Positions 10,420 to 22,532 of a DNA stretch of 64,000 nucleotides are shown here, piece after piece (position 1 is the stretch's first letter; every line of letters begins with the position of its first letter). This DNA comes from Candidatus Gracilibacteria bacterium (GTDB taxonomy: Bacteria > Patescibacteriota > Gracilibacteria > BD1-5 > UBA2023). The translations under genes were made by a program, and so were the position numbers. The stretch is taken from positions 124,001-188,000 of the forward strand of contig JAQUAB010000001.1 in assembly GCA_028687475.1 (NCBI GenBank), given 5' to 3'. The notes beneath the pieces were generated by a model. It did not search any database. It had not been told where the DNA came from and saw only the letters and a program-made list of their open reading frames with translations.

Positions 10420-11079
10420 TTACCAATCTATTTCTTTTTTTCCAGTATCTTTCAGGAATGCATTGGTTTTCGAAAATGGCTTCGAACCAAAAAATCCGTT
10501 GTGAGCCGAAAATGGTGATGGATGTGGCGAAGTGATGATATGATGTTTTTTCGCATCGACAAGAGATTTCTTCGAGATGGCGAAATTCCCCCAGAGAATG
10601 AATACGAGTCATTCTCTTTTTTCTGATAGGAGACGAATCACAGAATCTGTGAATTGTTCCCAACCTTTCCCGCCATGTGATGCTGGACTCGCCTCGCGAA
10701 CCGTGAGAACCGCATTCAGAAGCAGAACTCCCTGTTCTGCCCAATCTGTGAGATCAGTATTGGTGCGATTTTTTCCCAAATCGTCTTGAAGTTCCTTGAA
10801 TATATTTCTGAGACTCGGCTGGGGCTTGCTGCCAGACGGGACAGAAAAAGAAAGTCCCATCGCAGCCCCTGCAGTGTGATATGGATCCTGCCCGAGAATC
10901 ACGACCTTCACATCATCAAACGGTGTAAGATCGAACGCTCGGAAAATATTCTTCCCTTCTGGAAAACAACGAGTCGTAGAATATTCTTCTTTCACAAAAC
11001 TCGTGAGACTTTCCCAATACGGTTTCTCGAATTCAGCAGCAAGAACTGCTTGCCAGGATGGATGAATACGGACAGGCAT
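10420..11079 (-). CDS. ung: Uracil-DNA glycosylase, family 1
   Basis: 219 residues. It removes uracil from DNA in base excision repair. The water-activating motif [19 protein letters not shown] is at residues about 61-79, FxxGNFA is present as [13 protein letters not shown], and the DNA-insertion loop [20 protein letters not shown] is near the C-terminus. One in-frame TGA (SEKREGLVFI). ATG 11079 gives [20 protein letters not shown], the usual N-terminus and length; an upstream start at 11166 would add 29 unlikely residues. Confidence 0.95.
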
Positions 11080-11237
11080 TGGATTACAGTGGTGATTGGA
11101 TATTTTATCTTTACTTCTTTTCTCGCGAGCTGGAGGAGATATTCTTGATATTTCTCCATAATACATATAATTTATGAGTCATATTTCTTTCTTCACTTGG
11201 TTCGTATTTTATGACCATATAGCATAAAATCAAATAA

Positions 11238-11711
11238 AAGTTCGCATAGAACGTAGTTGTACGAAATTGATTTTTAATCTACAAATATGAATTTAATTGA
11301 ATTAGAAAAAGCATTAAAAAAATCTTGGTCAAAGGAGACTTCATATTGTCCTGCTGAATGGAGTGAATCAAATTCATCTTTTGGCCAATGTGCAATAACA
11401 GCGTTAGTTGTGAACGATTATTTTGGAGGTGAAATTGTTTGGACTGAAGCATCATTACCAAATGGTCAAAAAGTTTCTCACTTTTTCAACTTGATTAATG
11501 GTAAAGAAGTGGATTTGACACGTTCTCAATTTCCAAAAGATACTGTGATTCCAAATGGCATCGAAAAGAAAAAAGGCTTTGCCACCACTCGTGATTATTT
11601 ATTGTCCTATGAAAATAAGAAAGGTAGATATGAGCAACTGAAAGAAAAAGTAAGAAACGCTTTATTAGATTAAAAATCAACATCGCCTAACAGCTTCGAT
11701 GAAGTTCGCAT
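11238..11711. repeat. 10-bp direct repeat flanking the yunG gene
   Basis: AAGTTCGCAT occurs at 11238-11247 and again at 11702-11711, on either side of the yunG-like gene. The enclosed segment is more A/T-rich than its surroundings. GCCTAAC at 11685-11691 matches one half of an integron attC core, but no partner half was found. Confidence 0.4.
11287..11673 (+). CDS. yunG: YunG-like protein, probably acquired
   Basis: 128 residues resembling the YunG family, a small protein of unknown function: FGQCAITALVVNDYFGGEIV near residue 31 and HFFNLINGKEVDLTRSQFPK near residue 69. Its codon use differs from its neighbours: all nine Gly are GGN with no TGA, and Leu is mainly TTA/TTG instead of CTC. It would therefore read the same in the standard code. 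With the flanking direct repeat this suggests recent transfer from a standard-code donor. Confidence 0.75.
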   Translation: MNLIELEKALKKSWSKETSYCPAEWSESNSSFGQCAITALVVNDYFGGEIVWTEASLPNGQKVSHFFNLINGKEVDLTRSQFPKDTVIPNGIEKKKGFATTRDYLLSYENKKGRYEQLKEKVRNALLD

Positions 11712-11772
11712 CAAAGCACTTCGCTCTCGCATATTTTACTCTTTCCTCGCAAAACATCTCATAGAAGCAAAC

Positions 11773-12111
11773 ATGATGAACATTTCTTCCTTTCTCCACC
11801 AAACTCTCACCATCAAGATAGACAGACCACTAGGAAGCAACCATCCAAAGTGGAACTTCACTTATCCGGTGAATTATGGATTTGTGCCTGATACAATTTC
11901 TGGTGATGGAGAAGAAATCGATGCCTATGTACTCGGAATCTCTGAACCTATGGAAATATTCACTGGAATATGCATAGCTATAATTCATCGAACCGATGAC
12001 GATGATGACAAGCTGATAATTGTGCCAGAATGAATAGACTTCACGGATGAAGAGATCCGAACACTCACAGAATTTCAAGAACAGTTTTTCGAGTCAGAAA
12101 TCTGGAGATAA
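11773..12111 (+). CDS. ppa: Inorganic pyrophosphatase, short form
   Basis: 112 residues. It hydrolyses pyrophosphate and so drives biosynthetic reactions. Active-site signatures are visible: KIDRPLGS, FTYPVNYGFVPDTISGDGEE and IDAYVLGISEP, with the acidic residues that bind metal. The C-terminus FTDEEIRTLTEFQEQFFESE matches the short clostridial-type family of about 115 residues. One in-frame TGA. Two adjacent ATG codons (11773, 11776) could start it; the upstream frame stays open to 11674, so an unrecognised longer form cannot be excluded. Confidence 0.85.
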
Positions 12112-12115
12112 AAAG

Positions 12116-12138
12116 AAATTCCGCTTTCCGCGGAATTT
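12116..12138. terminator. Terminator between convergent genes
   Basis: Perfect 9-bp stem AAATTCCGC (12116-12124) with GCGGAATTT (12130-12138), A and T runs outside; serves ppa and the gene at 12145. Confidence 0.75.
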
Positions 12139-12144
12139 TCATTT

Positions 12145-13662
12145 CTAATAATTCGGTTGATTCTGGATATACTCAGTCACATACGCATCAGAGCCATCCT
12201 CGGCAACAAGGAGACGATACATGCGATACGTGTTGTCTGAGAGACGAGCATACTGGAAGTCATATCCAGTACGTGGAGCGAAGCTGATTTGAGAATTGGA
12301 GCCAGGAAGCGTCACATACGAAGAACTATATCCGTATGATGAGAATGAAGATTCTACAGAATTCACATATCCACTATTCACCGTGTAACCATTGATAGCA
12401 GTATTCGTATAGACACTATTCACATATTGGGAACGATTCGTGCTTTTCTGATACGTGGCTCGGCTATTGATGCCAAGATTCGAAATCACGGTGGAAGGAT
12501 TCGATCCTGCTGATGGAGTATAGATATATTGTTTGTAACGCTTGGAATATCCATTCACCGTGCGATATGTGTGTGTGAAGTATGAACCATTATCTGTGAA
12601 AGAATTAGTGTCGATTCCACTGATATTCTGAGAATATCCGTTGTACTGAGAATATCCATTATTCTGGTAATACCCATTGTAACCACTTCCAGACTCAACA
12701 TATTCTACCACGAATGCCTGGCTATTGTCTCGAGCGACATAGAGTCTATAGAACCGATATGTTCTCGTAGATCCATTCCATACTGCCTGGCGAGAAAAGT
12801 CATCAGGAGAAGGTGAACGATAAGTATCTGAGAAACTCGCATAAGAAGAAAGTGTGGATTGTGCGGTTTTCGTAGCACTTTCAGCGCTTGATCGAATATT
12901 TCTCACACGGTTGTAGTCATACACTACACCGAAATACGTGCTCACTGTGCGCCCCTGAAGTGTAGAAAATTGACGCGAAAGTGACGGAGAAACAAACTGG
13001 CTCGAAGCTGGCTGTGAATTCGAATAACCACTCGACTGAGGAACAAATGTATACACATCATACGTCTTGTAGGAATTGTTCGTATTCTCACGAACGATAT
13101 CTGTACGGATTTCTGTAGAGTTGTAATTATTACTAGTGAGCACTACATTTAACGCGCGAACCGTCTCATTGCTAACGGTTGAAGTATAGGAGTTGTATGG
13201 GTAGTATGGATAATATGTCGAATTGTTGTAGTTATAATTGTAGTTGTATCCATTATAGTATGGATAATTGTAATTATTATAATAATTGGATTTCGGTGGA
13301 ACATACACATTGAAATTATCGTACACATCACATGTACCACATGCACCTTCAGAGACACCAGCAATCGCACTATCGAGTTCATCGATTACGGCTTCGATAT
13401 TCTGGAGTGCACTTCCCGTATAGAGATGCGATTTTTGTTTCTTCACATACGTAGAGCGGAGATCTATGAGCATCTGAGTCATATCGGACGTCGAATATCC
13501 ACCACGCTGCAATCGCTCGATATAATTATCGACAAAGGTACTTGCCTGTTGTTGATAACGAGTAGAATATGCTACTACTGAGGAAGAAAATCCTGAGAAA
13601 GCTACAAGAGCAATACTAGCGAGAATTATAGTTTTTGCTCCAATTCGAGAGAATTTTTCCAT
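12145..13662 (-). CDS. Secreted Asn/Tyr/Ser-rich protein
   Basis: 505 residues from ATG 13662. The N-terminus KFSRIGAKTIILASIALVAF is a signal peptide ending near SVVAYS. A helical domain (residues about 35-95) is followed by a Tyr/Asn low-complexity linker (YNYPYYNGYNYNYNYNNSTY, about residues 130-160) and two related beta-type repeats that each end in a phrase like YRFYRLYVARDNSQAFVVEY and YRMYRLLVAEDGSDAYVTEY. The repeat pair suggests a duplicated surface domain. Two Cys (CGTC) sit before the linker. No in-frame TGA. Function unknown; a surface or adhesion role is a guess. Confidence 0.8.
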   Translation of the reverse strand: MEKFSRIGAKTIILASIALVAFSGFSSSVVAYSTRYQQQASTFVDNYIERLQRGGYSTSDMTQMLIDLRSTYVKKQKSHLYTGSALQNIEAVIDELDSAIAGVSEGACGTCDVYDNFNVYVPPKSNYYNNYNYPYYNGYNYNYNYNNSTYYPYYPYNSYTSTVSNETVRALNVVLTSNNYNSTEIRTDIVRENTNNSYKTYDVYTFVPQSSGYSNSQPASSQFVSPSLSRQFSTLQGRTVSTYFGVVYDYNRVRNIRSSAESATKTAQSTLSSYASFSDTYRSPSPDDFSRQAVWNGSTRTYRFYRLYVARDNSQAFVVEYVESGSGYNGYYQNNGYSQYNGYSQNISGIDTNSFTDNGSYFTHTYRTVNGYSKRYKQYIYTPSAGSNPSTVISNLGINSRATYQKSTNRSQYVNSVYTNTAINGYTVNSGYVNSVESSFSSYGYSSSYVTLPGSNSQISFAPRTGYDFQYARLSDNTYRMYRLLVAEDGSDAYVTEYIQNQPNY

Positions 13663-13693
13663 ATACAATAAAAAAGAAATATACTAGACATTT

Positions 13694-13724
13694 CTTATAA
13701 TACTTGTTTAATGAAAAAGTCAAG
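13694..13724 (-). promoter_or_regulatory. Putative promoter of the secreted protein gene
   Basis: On the minus strand TTGACT (complement of 13719-13724) and TATAAG (complement of 13694-13699), about 19 bases apart, 30 bases before the ATG at 13662. Confidence 0.5.
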
Positions 13725-13736
13725 AGAAAAAGCAAA

Positions 13737-13768
13737 AATTCCCCTCCTGACCGAGGGGAATTTTTTTA
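13737..13768 (-). terminator. Terminator after rpoC
   Basis: AATTCCCCTC / GAGGGGAATT stem with a run of T, 20 bases past the rpoC stop. Confidence 0.8.
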
Positions 13769-13788
13769 AAGCTTTAATTTTCTGGGAC

Positions 13789-16700
13789 TTAGACAAGACT
13801 TGTACTTGCTGTTGTGATTTCGAATGAGTCATTCGAATCATCATAATCACCTGTTCCATCTGATTCATGAGAGAAGAATTCTCCTACATCACGATTGTTC
13901 TCGAAGTAGTTGAGAGTAGGAATCAGACGACCGATGATAACGTTTTCCTTCAATCCTTCGAGATTGTCGATCTTGCGAGAAGTTGACGCATCGACGAGTA
14001 CACGAACTGTTTCTTGGAACGATGCTGCAGAGAGCCATGACTCTGTGAAGAGAGAAATCTTCGTGAGACCGAGAAGCATCTGAAGACCGATTGCTTCCTT
14101 CATTCCATTTTTCGCGAGTTCGCGATTCTCCTTGCGGAAGCGGATAATATCCACGATATCCCCAGGGAAGAATGTAGAATCACCAGCATTGGTAATCTTC
14201 ACCTTCGAGAACATCTGACGAACGATGAGTTCGATATGTTTCGCATTCACCGTCTGTCCTTGTGAAGAGTAGATCTCCTTGATATCAGAAACGATATAGA
14301 GTTCTGTCGAGAGTGGACCAGCAATATCCATGAGAGATTGGAGGTTCACATGACCTTCAGTGATTTTTGATCCGATTTTCGCAACATCACCGACCTTCAC
14401 GAGGATATTTCTTCCTGTTGGGATGATAAATGTACGAACTTCTGGAATGAGATCTTCGATCACAACCATATCATCTGTCACCTTGACTACACGACCAGCA
14501 TGTGATACTTGGATTTTCTGACGTGTTTCTTTCGATTTTGCGATAATCTGCTTCTCTTCTACTGTATCACCCTTCTTGACTGTGAGAGTCATAGTGGAAT
14601 CTGTGATATAGTATTCACGAGATTGTTTATCGAGTGCTTCGAAAGTAAGAGTCACTTCTGAACCTTCACTTTCGATATCGAGAACCTTTCCATCGAATGG
14701 AGCGATTTCTGCGAGATATTTTGGATTGCGTGCTTCGAAGAGTTCTTCCACGCGAGAGAGACCCGCAGTGATATCACCTCCTTCTTTCGCGACTCAACCT
14801 GTATGGAACGTACGCATCGTGAGCTGTGTCCCTGGTTCACCGATCGACTGAGCGGCGATAATACCAACTGGAGTACCAATCTTGACGATGTCTGAAGTGG
14901 CAAGGTCAAGTCCATAACAACGCTGACATACACCTTCTTCACATTCACATGTGAGTACAGAACGAACAGAAACCTGAGTAGCCGATGACTCAAGGATCAT
15001 CTTGAGAACTTCTTTCGTAATCAATGTTCCAGCTGGAGCAACGAGTTTTCCAGAAGCATCGAGCGTATCACTTGATGTATATCGTCCGTAGATTTTATTT
15101 TCGAATGTATCACCGAAGAGTGATTTTGTCTCACTACGATCGAATGTCTCGAACTGAAGTGTTCCACAATCATGCTCACGAACAAGAATATTCTGAGCTG
15201 CATCAACGAGACGACGTGTGAGGTATCCTGACTGAGCGGTCTTGAGGGCCGTATCTGCCTTACCCTTACGTCCAGAATGCGTGTTGATGAAGTACTCAAG
15301 AACAGAAAGTCCTTCCTTGTAGTTTCCCTTGACTGGAAGCTCGATAATCTCACCGGTTGGAGATGCCACGAGACCCTTCATACCACAGAGCTGAGTCACA
15401 TTTCCCCATGAACCGCGGGCTCCAGAATCGACGAAATTATAGATTGGATTCGAAGGATCGAAATTCTTTTTCATTTCTTTTTCTACACGAGACTTGATTG
15501 CTCCCCAAACCTGAAGTGACTGGAGATAACGTTCTTCTTCTGTGACAAAACCATGCCAGAATGCTTTCTGAATATCTTTGATTTTCTCTTCACCTTCTTC
15601 GATAAATTCATATTTCTCAGCCGGAATATGCATATCGAACACGGAAACAGTGAGACCAGAAAGGGTCGCATACTTGTATCCGAGATTTTTGATAGCATCA
15701 GCAAGGAACGCTGTACGTTCTCCACCAAGAAGATCAAAGGATCTTGATAGAAGTTTTTTCGCAGGACCTTTTCCGATAGTCTCATTCACATATCCGAGTT
15801 CCGCTGGAAGAATCTCATTGAAGAGAAAACGTCCATAAGTCGTATCAACGATTTTGCCATCGATACGAATCTTCACTGGAGTATGAAGTGTGATAATCTT
15901 GTTCTCATAAGCAATCATCGCATCTTCACCGCTTGCATAGGCGTATTTCGATTCACCTGGTTCAATCTTCGTGAGATAGTAACATCCGAGGATCATATCC
16001 TGCGAAGGTGCAACGATTGGTTCACCATTCGATGGATTGAGCATATTCTTGCTCGTTACCATGAGGTTTGCAGCTTCATTCTGAGCTTCGATCGTGAGTG
16101 GGAGATGAACTGCCATCTGGTCTCCGTCGAAGTCGGCATTGAACGCTGTACAACAGAGTGGATGAAGACGAATTGCCTTACCATCGATAAGTACTGGACG
16201 GAATGCTTGGATACCGAGACGGTGAAGTGTCGGAGCACGGTTCAAGAGAACATGCTTTCCATCGATCACCTCATCGAGTGTATCCCAGACTTCTTTTGTC
16301 TTTTCTTCGATAATTTTCTCTGCATGCTTCACATTGTAGGCAATCTCACGTTCGATGAGTTTTCCAATAACAAATGGCTTGAAGAGCGTCAATGCCATAA
16401 TCTTCGGAAGACCACATTCGTTCATCTGAAGACTTGGACCGACGACGATAACGGAACGACCAGAGTAGTCAACACGTTTACCGAGGAGATTCTGACGGAA
16501 ACGTCCTTGTTTTCCCTTGAGGATATCAGCAAGGGACTTGAGCTTCTTCTTCGTTGCTGTTGTGTATCCAGGACGATTCGAACGAACATCACCATTGAGG
16601 AGCATATCAACTGCTTCTTGGAGCATACGTTTCTCATTCTTGAGGATCACTTCTGGAGCACCGAGTTCAGAAAGCTTTCGAAGACGATTGTTACGATTGA

Positions 16701-17796
16701 TAACACGACGATAGAGGTCGTTCAAATCTGACGATGCAAAACGTCCACCATCGAGCTGAATCATCGGACGAAGATCTGGAGGAAGAATCTGAAGTGCTGA
16801 GAGAATGAAGTTCTCAGGACGCTGACCAGACTTGAAGAGTGACGATGCAAGCTTCAATTTCTGGAGAATCTTCTTCTGCTTTGATTTCGGAGCTGTCTTG
16901 AGTTCTGCTTGATTTTCTGCGATGAATTCCTTGAGATCGATACGTTCGAGAAGCATCTTGAGATACTCGGCACCAGTACCACCCTTGAATACATGAGGGA
17001 ACTTGTCGTAGATGACACGATAATCGAGTTCTCCGATAACTTCCGCTACTTTGAGAATCTTGAGCAAATCACGAAGTTTCGCATATTCAGTATCGAGTTC
17101 ATCGATACGACGAGTATGAAGTGCTTCGAGTTCATGGAATTCTTTCTTCGAAATTTTCTTTTCTTCGAGTTGAAGTGTGAGTTCACCAATAGTCTGTTGA
17201 ACTTCTTTCTGAAGTGTTACTTTCTGGTTCTTGTAGGCGTTTTCGAGTTCCTTGATTGCCTCTTCGCGCTTGTCTTCATAGACTTCAGTGATGATATAGG
17301 AAGCGAAATACACTACCTGTTCGAGCCGCTTCACAGAAATATCGAGAAGAAGACCAATACGAGATGGAACTGATTTCAAATACCAAATATGCGCCACAGG
17401 AGCAGCAAGCTCGATATGACCCGTTCGCTGACGGCGAACCTGAGAAGTCGTGACTTCTACACCACATCGCTCACAGATAACTCCCTTATAGCGAATACGC
17501 TTGTACTTTCCACATGCACACTCATAGTTCTTGCGTGGACCAAAAATCTGTTCACAGAAAAGTCCTCCACGTTCAGGTCGTTGTGTACGGTAGTTGATTG
17601 TCTCAGAGATGAGAACCTCACCATAAGAAAGCGCACGGACATCTTCCTTCGAAGCAAGTCCTACAGAAATCGCACGGAGATTGTCGAGGTTTTTCCCGAC
17701 AGTGATATCTCGGCGTCCTGCATGCTTTCCGATCTGAGAGTAGTCAGTGATTTTATCATTGAGAAAATTCTCAAGATCTTTTGTCATTGGAAACAT
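13789..17796 (-). CDS. rpoC: RNA polymerase beta' subunit
   Basis: 1335 residues, the catalytic large subunit of RNA polymerase. The N-terminal zinc site reads CACGKYKRIRYKGVICERCG, the active-site Mg motif NADFDGDQMAVHLPL is present, and the C-terminal zinc cysteines are in CECEEGVCQRCYG. One TGA lies in TMRTFHTGGVA, where family members have Gly-Gly; reading it as a stop would cut the protein by a quarter. It follows rpoB on the same strand after an unusual 312-base gap filled by a repeat. Start ATG 17796 (MFPMTKDLENFL). Confidence 0.97.
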
Positions 17797-18108
17797 AAAT
17801 TGTAGATTTTAGGAGTTAGAATTTAGTTTTTGGATTCTGTCACTTTTTGTTTTTGTCATTCCGACGAAGGAGGAATCTCTTTCTCTTTTGCTTATGAGAA
17901 ATACTAATATAAATCTCTTAAGATTATTTTGAAAGGGTTTTCTCCGCTCCGCTACGAAATGACAAAGGAACATGACAGAAAGCTGTTGCCCACTTTTCCT
18001 TCGTACCACGTAATATGAAGAGTTCGTAGGAGAAATATTTTCTCTTTCTCTCGGACAATGCCATACGAAGGTGAGTGGCGAGATGTAAATTCTGTATACC
18101 GGGAACTT
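17797..18108 (-). other. rpoB-rpoC spacer with dispersed repeat
   Basis: 312 bases separate rpoB from rpoC, which are normally close together. Bases 17846-17970 form a dispersed repeat with TGTCATTCCGACGAAGGAGG and ...CGAAATGACA arms. A 46-residue minus-strand frame (ATG 18064) runs into the repeat but has no support as a gene. No convincing terminator or promoter was seen. Confidence 0.7.
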
Positions 18109-21100
18109 TTATTCTTTATCTTCTTCTGGAAGAGAAGTTGTCACTGGAGCTTCTTCCTTCACTTCGGAAGCTTCTGGAATATCTACTTCGACATCGAATG
18201 CTCCTTCGAGTTTTTCGAGTTCTTCATAGCGATTCTTCATCTCTGTCTCAAGTGCGAGCACTTCCTCTTCTGAGAGAAGGTCGATATTGAGATTGAGTGC
18301 TTGAAGTTCACGCAGGAGAACATTGAATGATTCTGGAACATTTGGACGTCGGATTTTCTTTCCTTTGACCACTGCCTCGTAGAGTTGTGTACGACCGTTG
18401 ATATCATCTGACTTCACCGTGAGCATTTCCTGGAGGATATTGGCTGCCCCATAACCTTCGAGCGCCCACACTTCCATTTCTCCGAGACGCTGACCACCGT
18501 TCTGAGCCTTACCTCCGAGTGGCTGTTGTGTCACCATAGAGTATGGACCAACGGAACGTGCATGGATCTTGTCTTCGACAAGGTGATGGAGCTTCAACAT
18601 GTATTTCACTCCGACCATTGTTTTTTCCTTGAATGGTTCACCAGTTTTTCCATTGTAGAGTTGAACCTTTCCGTCTGATGGGATTCCTGCTTGCTCCATG
18701 AGAGATGCAATCTGATCAGTGGTTACACCATTCAGGATAGGAGTTGCTACCTTGATGCCGAGCTTGCGAGCCGCACCACCGAGGTGTGTCTCGAGAATCT
18801 GACCGATGTTCATACGAGAAATGACACCGAGTGGATTCAGGATGATATCTACTGGAGTTCCGTCTTCCATGAATGGCATATCTTCACGAGGAACGATACG
18901 AGAGACGATACCCTTATTACCGTGGCGTCCAGCCATCTTGTCACCTACTTCGATTTTTCGAGTTTGTGCCACGTAGACCTTCACCTGCTTGAATACACCA
19001 GTTGGAAGATTATCTCCGTCTTCACGACGAAGGATATGCACTCCGATAACTTTACCACCAGAACCTGATGGAAGAATGAGTGATGAATCCTTCACATCTT
19101 TCGACTTATCACCGAAGATAGCACGAAGGAGACGCTCTTCAGGAGAAAGTTCTACTTCACCCTTTGGAGTCACTTTACCGACGAGGATGTCTCAGGCACG
19201 GACATAAGCACCAATACGAACGATACCATCTGCATCGAGATCCTTGAGCTTCACAGTAGAAACATTCGGGATATCATTCGTTGTCTGTTCAGGCCCGAGT
19301 TTTGTCTCGCGGACATCCATGATGTATTCGTTGATATGGATAGATGTATAGAAATCATCTTCCATAAGATGCTCAGAAATGATAATCGCATCTTCATAGT
19401 TGTATCCTTCCCATGGCATATATGCCACTGTGAGATTTCGTCCGACTGCGAGTTCACCATTGTCGATAGCTTGTCCGTCTGCGAGGATTTTTCCCTTTTC
19501 GAAATGTTCTCCTGTCGATACGCGAGCCCACTGATGAATCAGCATATCATGGTTCGAACGTTCGAATGTGAGGAGTGGATGAGTCACTTTCTTTCCGTTG
19601 GCATAGAGAACAGAAATATGCTTCGCATCGACACCGATAACCTCACCCGCATCTTCTGCTTTGATCACATATCCAGAACCTTCACCGATAATTCGTTCCA
19701 TACCCGTTCCAACCACTGGAGCCTCAGCACGAACGAGAGGAACTGCTTGACGCATCATGTTCGTTCCCATTTCGGCACGAGTCGCATCATCATGTTCGAG
19801 AAATGGAATCAATGTCGTTGTCTCACTCATGAGCTGCTTCGGAGAGATGTCGATGTGAGTCACTTCGCGGACATAGGCAACCGTTGCTTCTGATGAACGA
19901 CGTGCAGAAAGTCGAGTCTCTATGAAGTTTCCATATTCATCGGTTGGAGTATTTGCTTCTGCGATGATAAGATCACGTTCCTCATATGCATCGAAGTATT
20001 CATAATCATCCGAGAGAAATCCTCGAACTTCGATTTCTTCTGTTTTTACTTTCTTTTGAATTTCTTTTGCGAGCTCTTCTGTGATATACGTCTTTTCTGG
20101 AACAATTACTTTGCCTTTCTCATCGACGATATCCGTGAGAGCGATACGATTCACAGCGCTTGTTCCATCATTTTTCACATAGTGAAGAACATTTCGGAAC
20201 GGAGTGGTGATGAATCCATACTTGTCTACACGAGCATACGATGCAAAATGGAGAACGAGACCAATATTCGGTCCTTCTGGAGTAGCAATTGGACAGATGC
20301 GACCGTACTGAGTAGGATGCACATCACGAACTTCGAATGAAGCACGTTCACGTGTGAGACCTCCGACTCCGAGCGCTGTTACACGACGCTTATGAGAAAG
20401 CTCGGAGAGAGGATTCGACTGATCCATGAACTGAGAAAGTTGATTCGTACCGAAGAATTCTCGCATCACCGCCACCATAGGACGTGAGTTGATAAATGTT
20501 CCTGGAACCGCTTCTTCGAGATCAGCGATGATCGTCATACGATCCTTCGCGATTTTCTCCATACGAGCGAGACCGACCTTCACCTTGTCGTATACGAGTT
20601 CACCCACAGAGCGAACGCGACGATTCTCGAGGTGATCGATATCATCGATGAAGAATCCTTCACGATGTTCACAGAGAGAAAGAAGATAACGAATACCTAT
20701 GAGAAAATCAGCTCCCGTGAGGAACTTATCTGCCTCAGTAGCATCGACTGCTTTCTTGTGTTCAGGAAAATGCTTGGAGAACTTACGATTGATCTTGATA
20801 CGTGCAACATCTCCGAGTTCGAACTTTTTCGCATCGAAGAATGTAGACTGGAAGAGTTGTTCTACACGTTCGTCAGTACCGAGATCTCCTGGACGGAGGA
20901 GCTTGTAGATAGCATAGAGTGCTTCCATGCGATTTTTTGTCTTGTCCTTTTCGATCGTTGGTGCAATGTGTTTTGTGATCCATTCATCTTCACCCTTGAA
21001 AGCGTTCAAAATATCTGCATCAGATTCGTATCCGAATGCACGGAGAATCACGGTCATTGGGATTTTTCGTTTTTTGTCGATTTTTACATTGATCACTCAT

Positions 21101-21678
21101 TTCTTCTCGATCTCGACTTCGAACCAGCTTCCACGGTGTGGAATAATCTTCATACCAAAGAGATTCGACGAACGAACATCTGGAGTGAAGAACATACCAG
21201 TAGAGCGGATAATCTGATTGACGATGACACGCTCGATACCATTCACGATAAATGTTCCCATTTCCGTCATGAGTGGAATACCACCGAGGTATACATCTTG
21301 TTCCTTGATTTCTCCTGATTGCTTGTTGAGCATCTCGAAGCGAACCTTGAGCGGTGCTTCATAGTTGAGATTCTTGCGCTTACAATCTGAGACAGAATAT
21401 TTCGGTTCTTCGAGTGCATAGCTCTTGTAGTAGATAGAAATCTTCTCTCAAGAAAAGTCATCAATAGGAAAAGCTTCATCAAAAGCCTGTCCGAGACGAC
21501 GAGTGAGAAAATCACGGTAACTGTCGAGTTGTACTTCGATGAGTCCTGGAAGTTCGAGGATCGTACGATCATCGGTAAAAAAGTATCTTCCCTGGTCATG
21601 ATAAATCGCCCCGAGAGAACTAGCCTCTGGAGCTCATGTGACAGGTGAAGAAACTTGAGTTTCTTTTTTCTTCGCCAT
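18109..21678 (-). CDS. rpoB: RNA polymerase beta subunit
   Basis: 1189 residues from ATG 21678. Four TGA codons read as Gly at sensible places, for example [19 protein letters not shown] and [15 protein letters not shown]. The rifampicin-binding region is wild-type looking: [20 protein letters not shown] then [10 protein letters not shown]. The C-terminal [20 protein letters not shown] matches the family. An acidic tail ([18 protein letters not shown]) ends the protein. The 292 bases upstream (21679-21970) hold no gene I can support; transcription probably starts there. Confidence 0.97.
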
Positions 21679-21970
21679 GAAATGTAGGTGTTAGGGAATT
21701 AGAGAAGAGAGAAATATTCTCTCGAATCTTTCGCAATTTCTCTTCCTCGTTCTGCCATGACAAGGTCAGAACCCCTTGAGGAGAGATTGACGAAAATATG
21801 GTGTCTCACGTGTACAAACACGAAAAACTGCCCTCACAGTGGATAACTCATTCGGAAATCTGTGAGTGCGATGGGCTGATTATATGAAAAAGCGGAAAAA
21901 AGCAAGAAAAAAGAAAAGATTGCAAAACAGACAAGAATTGGTAGTCTCGTTTCAGATTTTATATGAACTT

Positions 21971-22516
21971 ATGGCAAATATCTGTGTCTTCTGTGGTGCA
22001 CGTGATGGAAGTAATCCTCTCTATCGAGAACTCGCGATCAAAATCGGAAATAGTATCGCATCTCGTGGACACAATCTCATCTATGGATGAGGGAATCGTG
22101 GACTCATGTGAGCGGTAGCTGCTGGTGTGCGAGAAAATGGTGGAAAAGTTATTGGCGTTATGCCACGATTTCTCGAACGAAAAGAACGTGATGGAACTAT
22201 TCTCTATGAAAGTGATGAACTCATCTATATCGAAACAATGGATGAGAGAAAGACGATTCTCTATGGACGTGCTGATATTATCATTACTCTTCCTGGTGGA
22301 TGTGGTACAATGGATGAATTTTTCGAAGTTCTCACACTCAGACAACTCTCTCAACATGAGAAACCTATCGGAATCCTGAATGTCGAAGGATATTATAATC
22401 CCCTTATCAGTTATCTCCACCATATGGTCGAAGAAGGATTTGTATCAGTCTCTGATATGGATCTTATTATTGTACGTGATGAAGTGGAAGATTTATTGGA
22501 TAGCCTCGGAGTATAA
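21971..22516 (+). CDS. LOG family nucleotide phosphoribohydrolase
   Basis: 181 residues. LOG enzymes cleave the N-glycosidic bond of nucleoside monophosphates. The signature PGGCGTMDEFFEVLT is at residues about 109-123 (PGGxGTxxE), with the N-terminal ICVFCGARDGSNP and YGGGNRGLMGAVA. Three TGA give Gly in the nucleotide-binding loop. ATG 21971 (MANICVFCG) is the family start; an upstream frame from 21866 is Lys-rich and unlikely. It may be the first gene of a pair with the membrane protein 16 bases downstream. Confidence 0.9.
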
Positions 22517-22532
22517 TCTCTAATATTTCTTT

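Noticed and set aside
11685-11691. GCCTAAC as an integron attC site after yunG
   Set aside because: Only one half of the core was found; no GTTRRRY partner or paired arms lie within 100 bases.
14752-14793. RpoC appearing as two proteins, with a stop after FHTG
   Set aside because: The stop is TGA and the sequence continues without loss of family match; it is glycine in this code.
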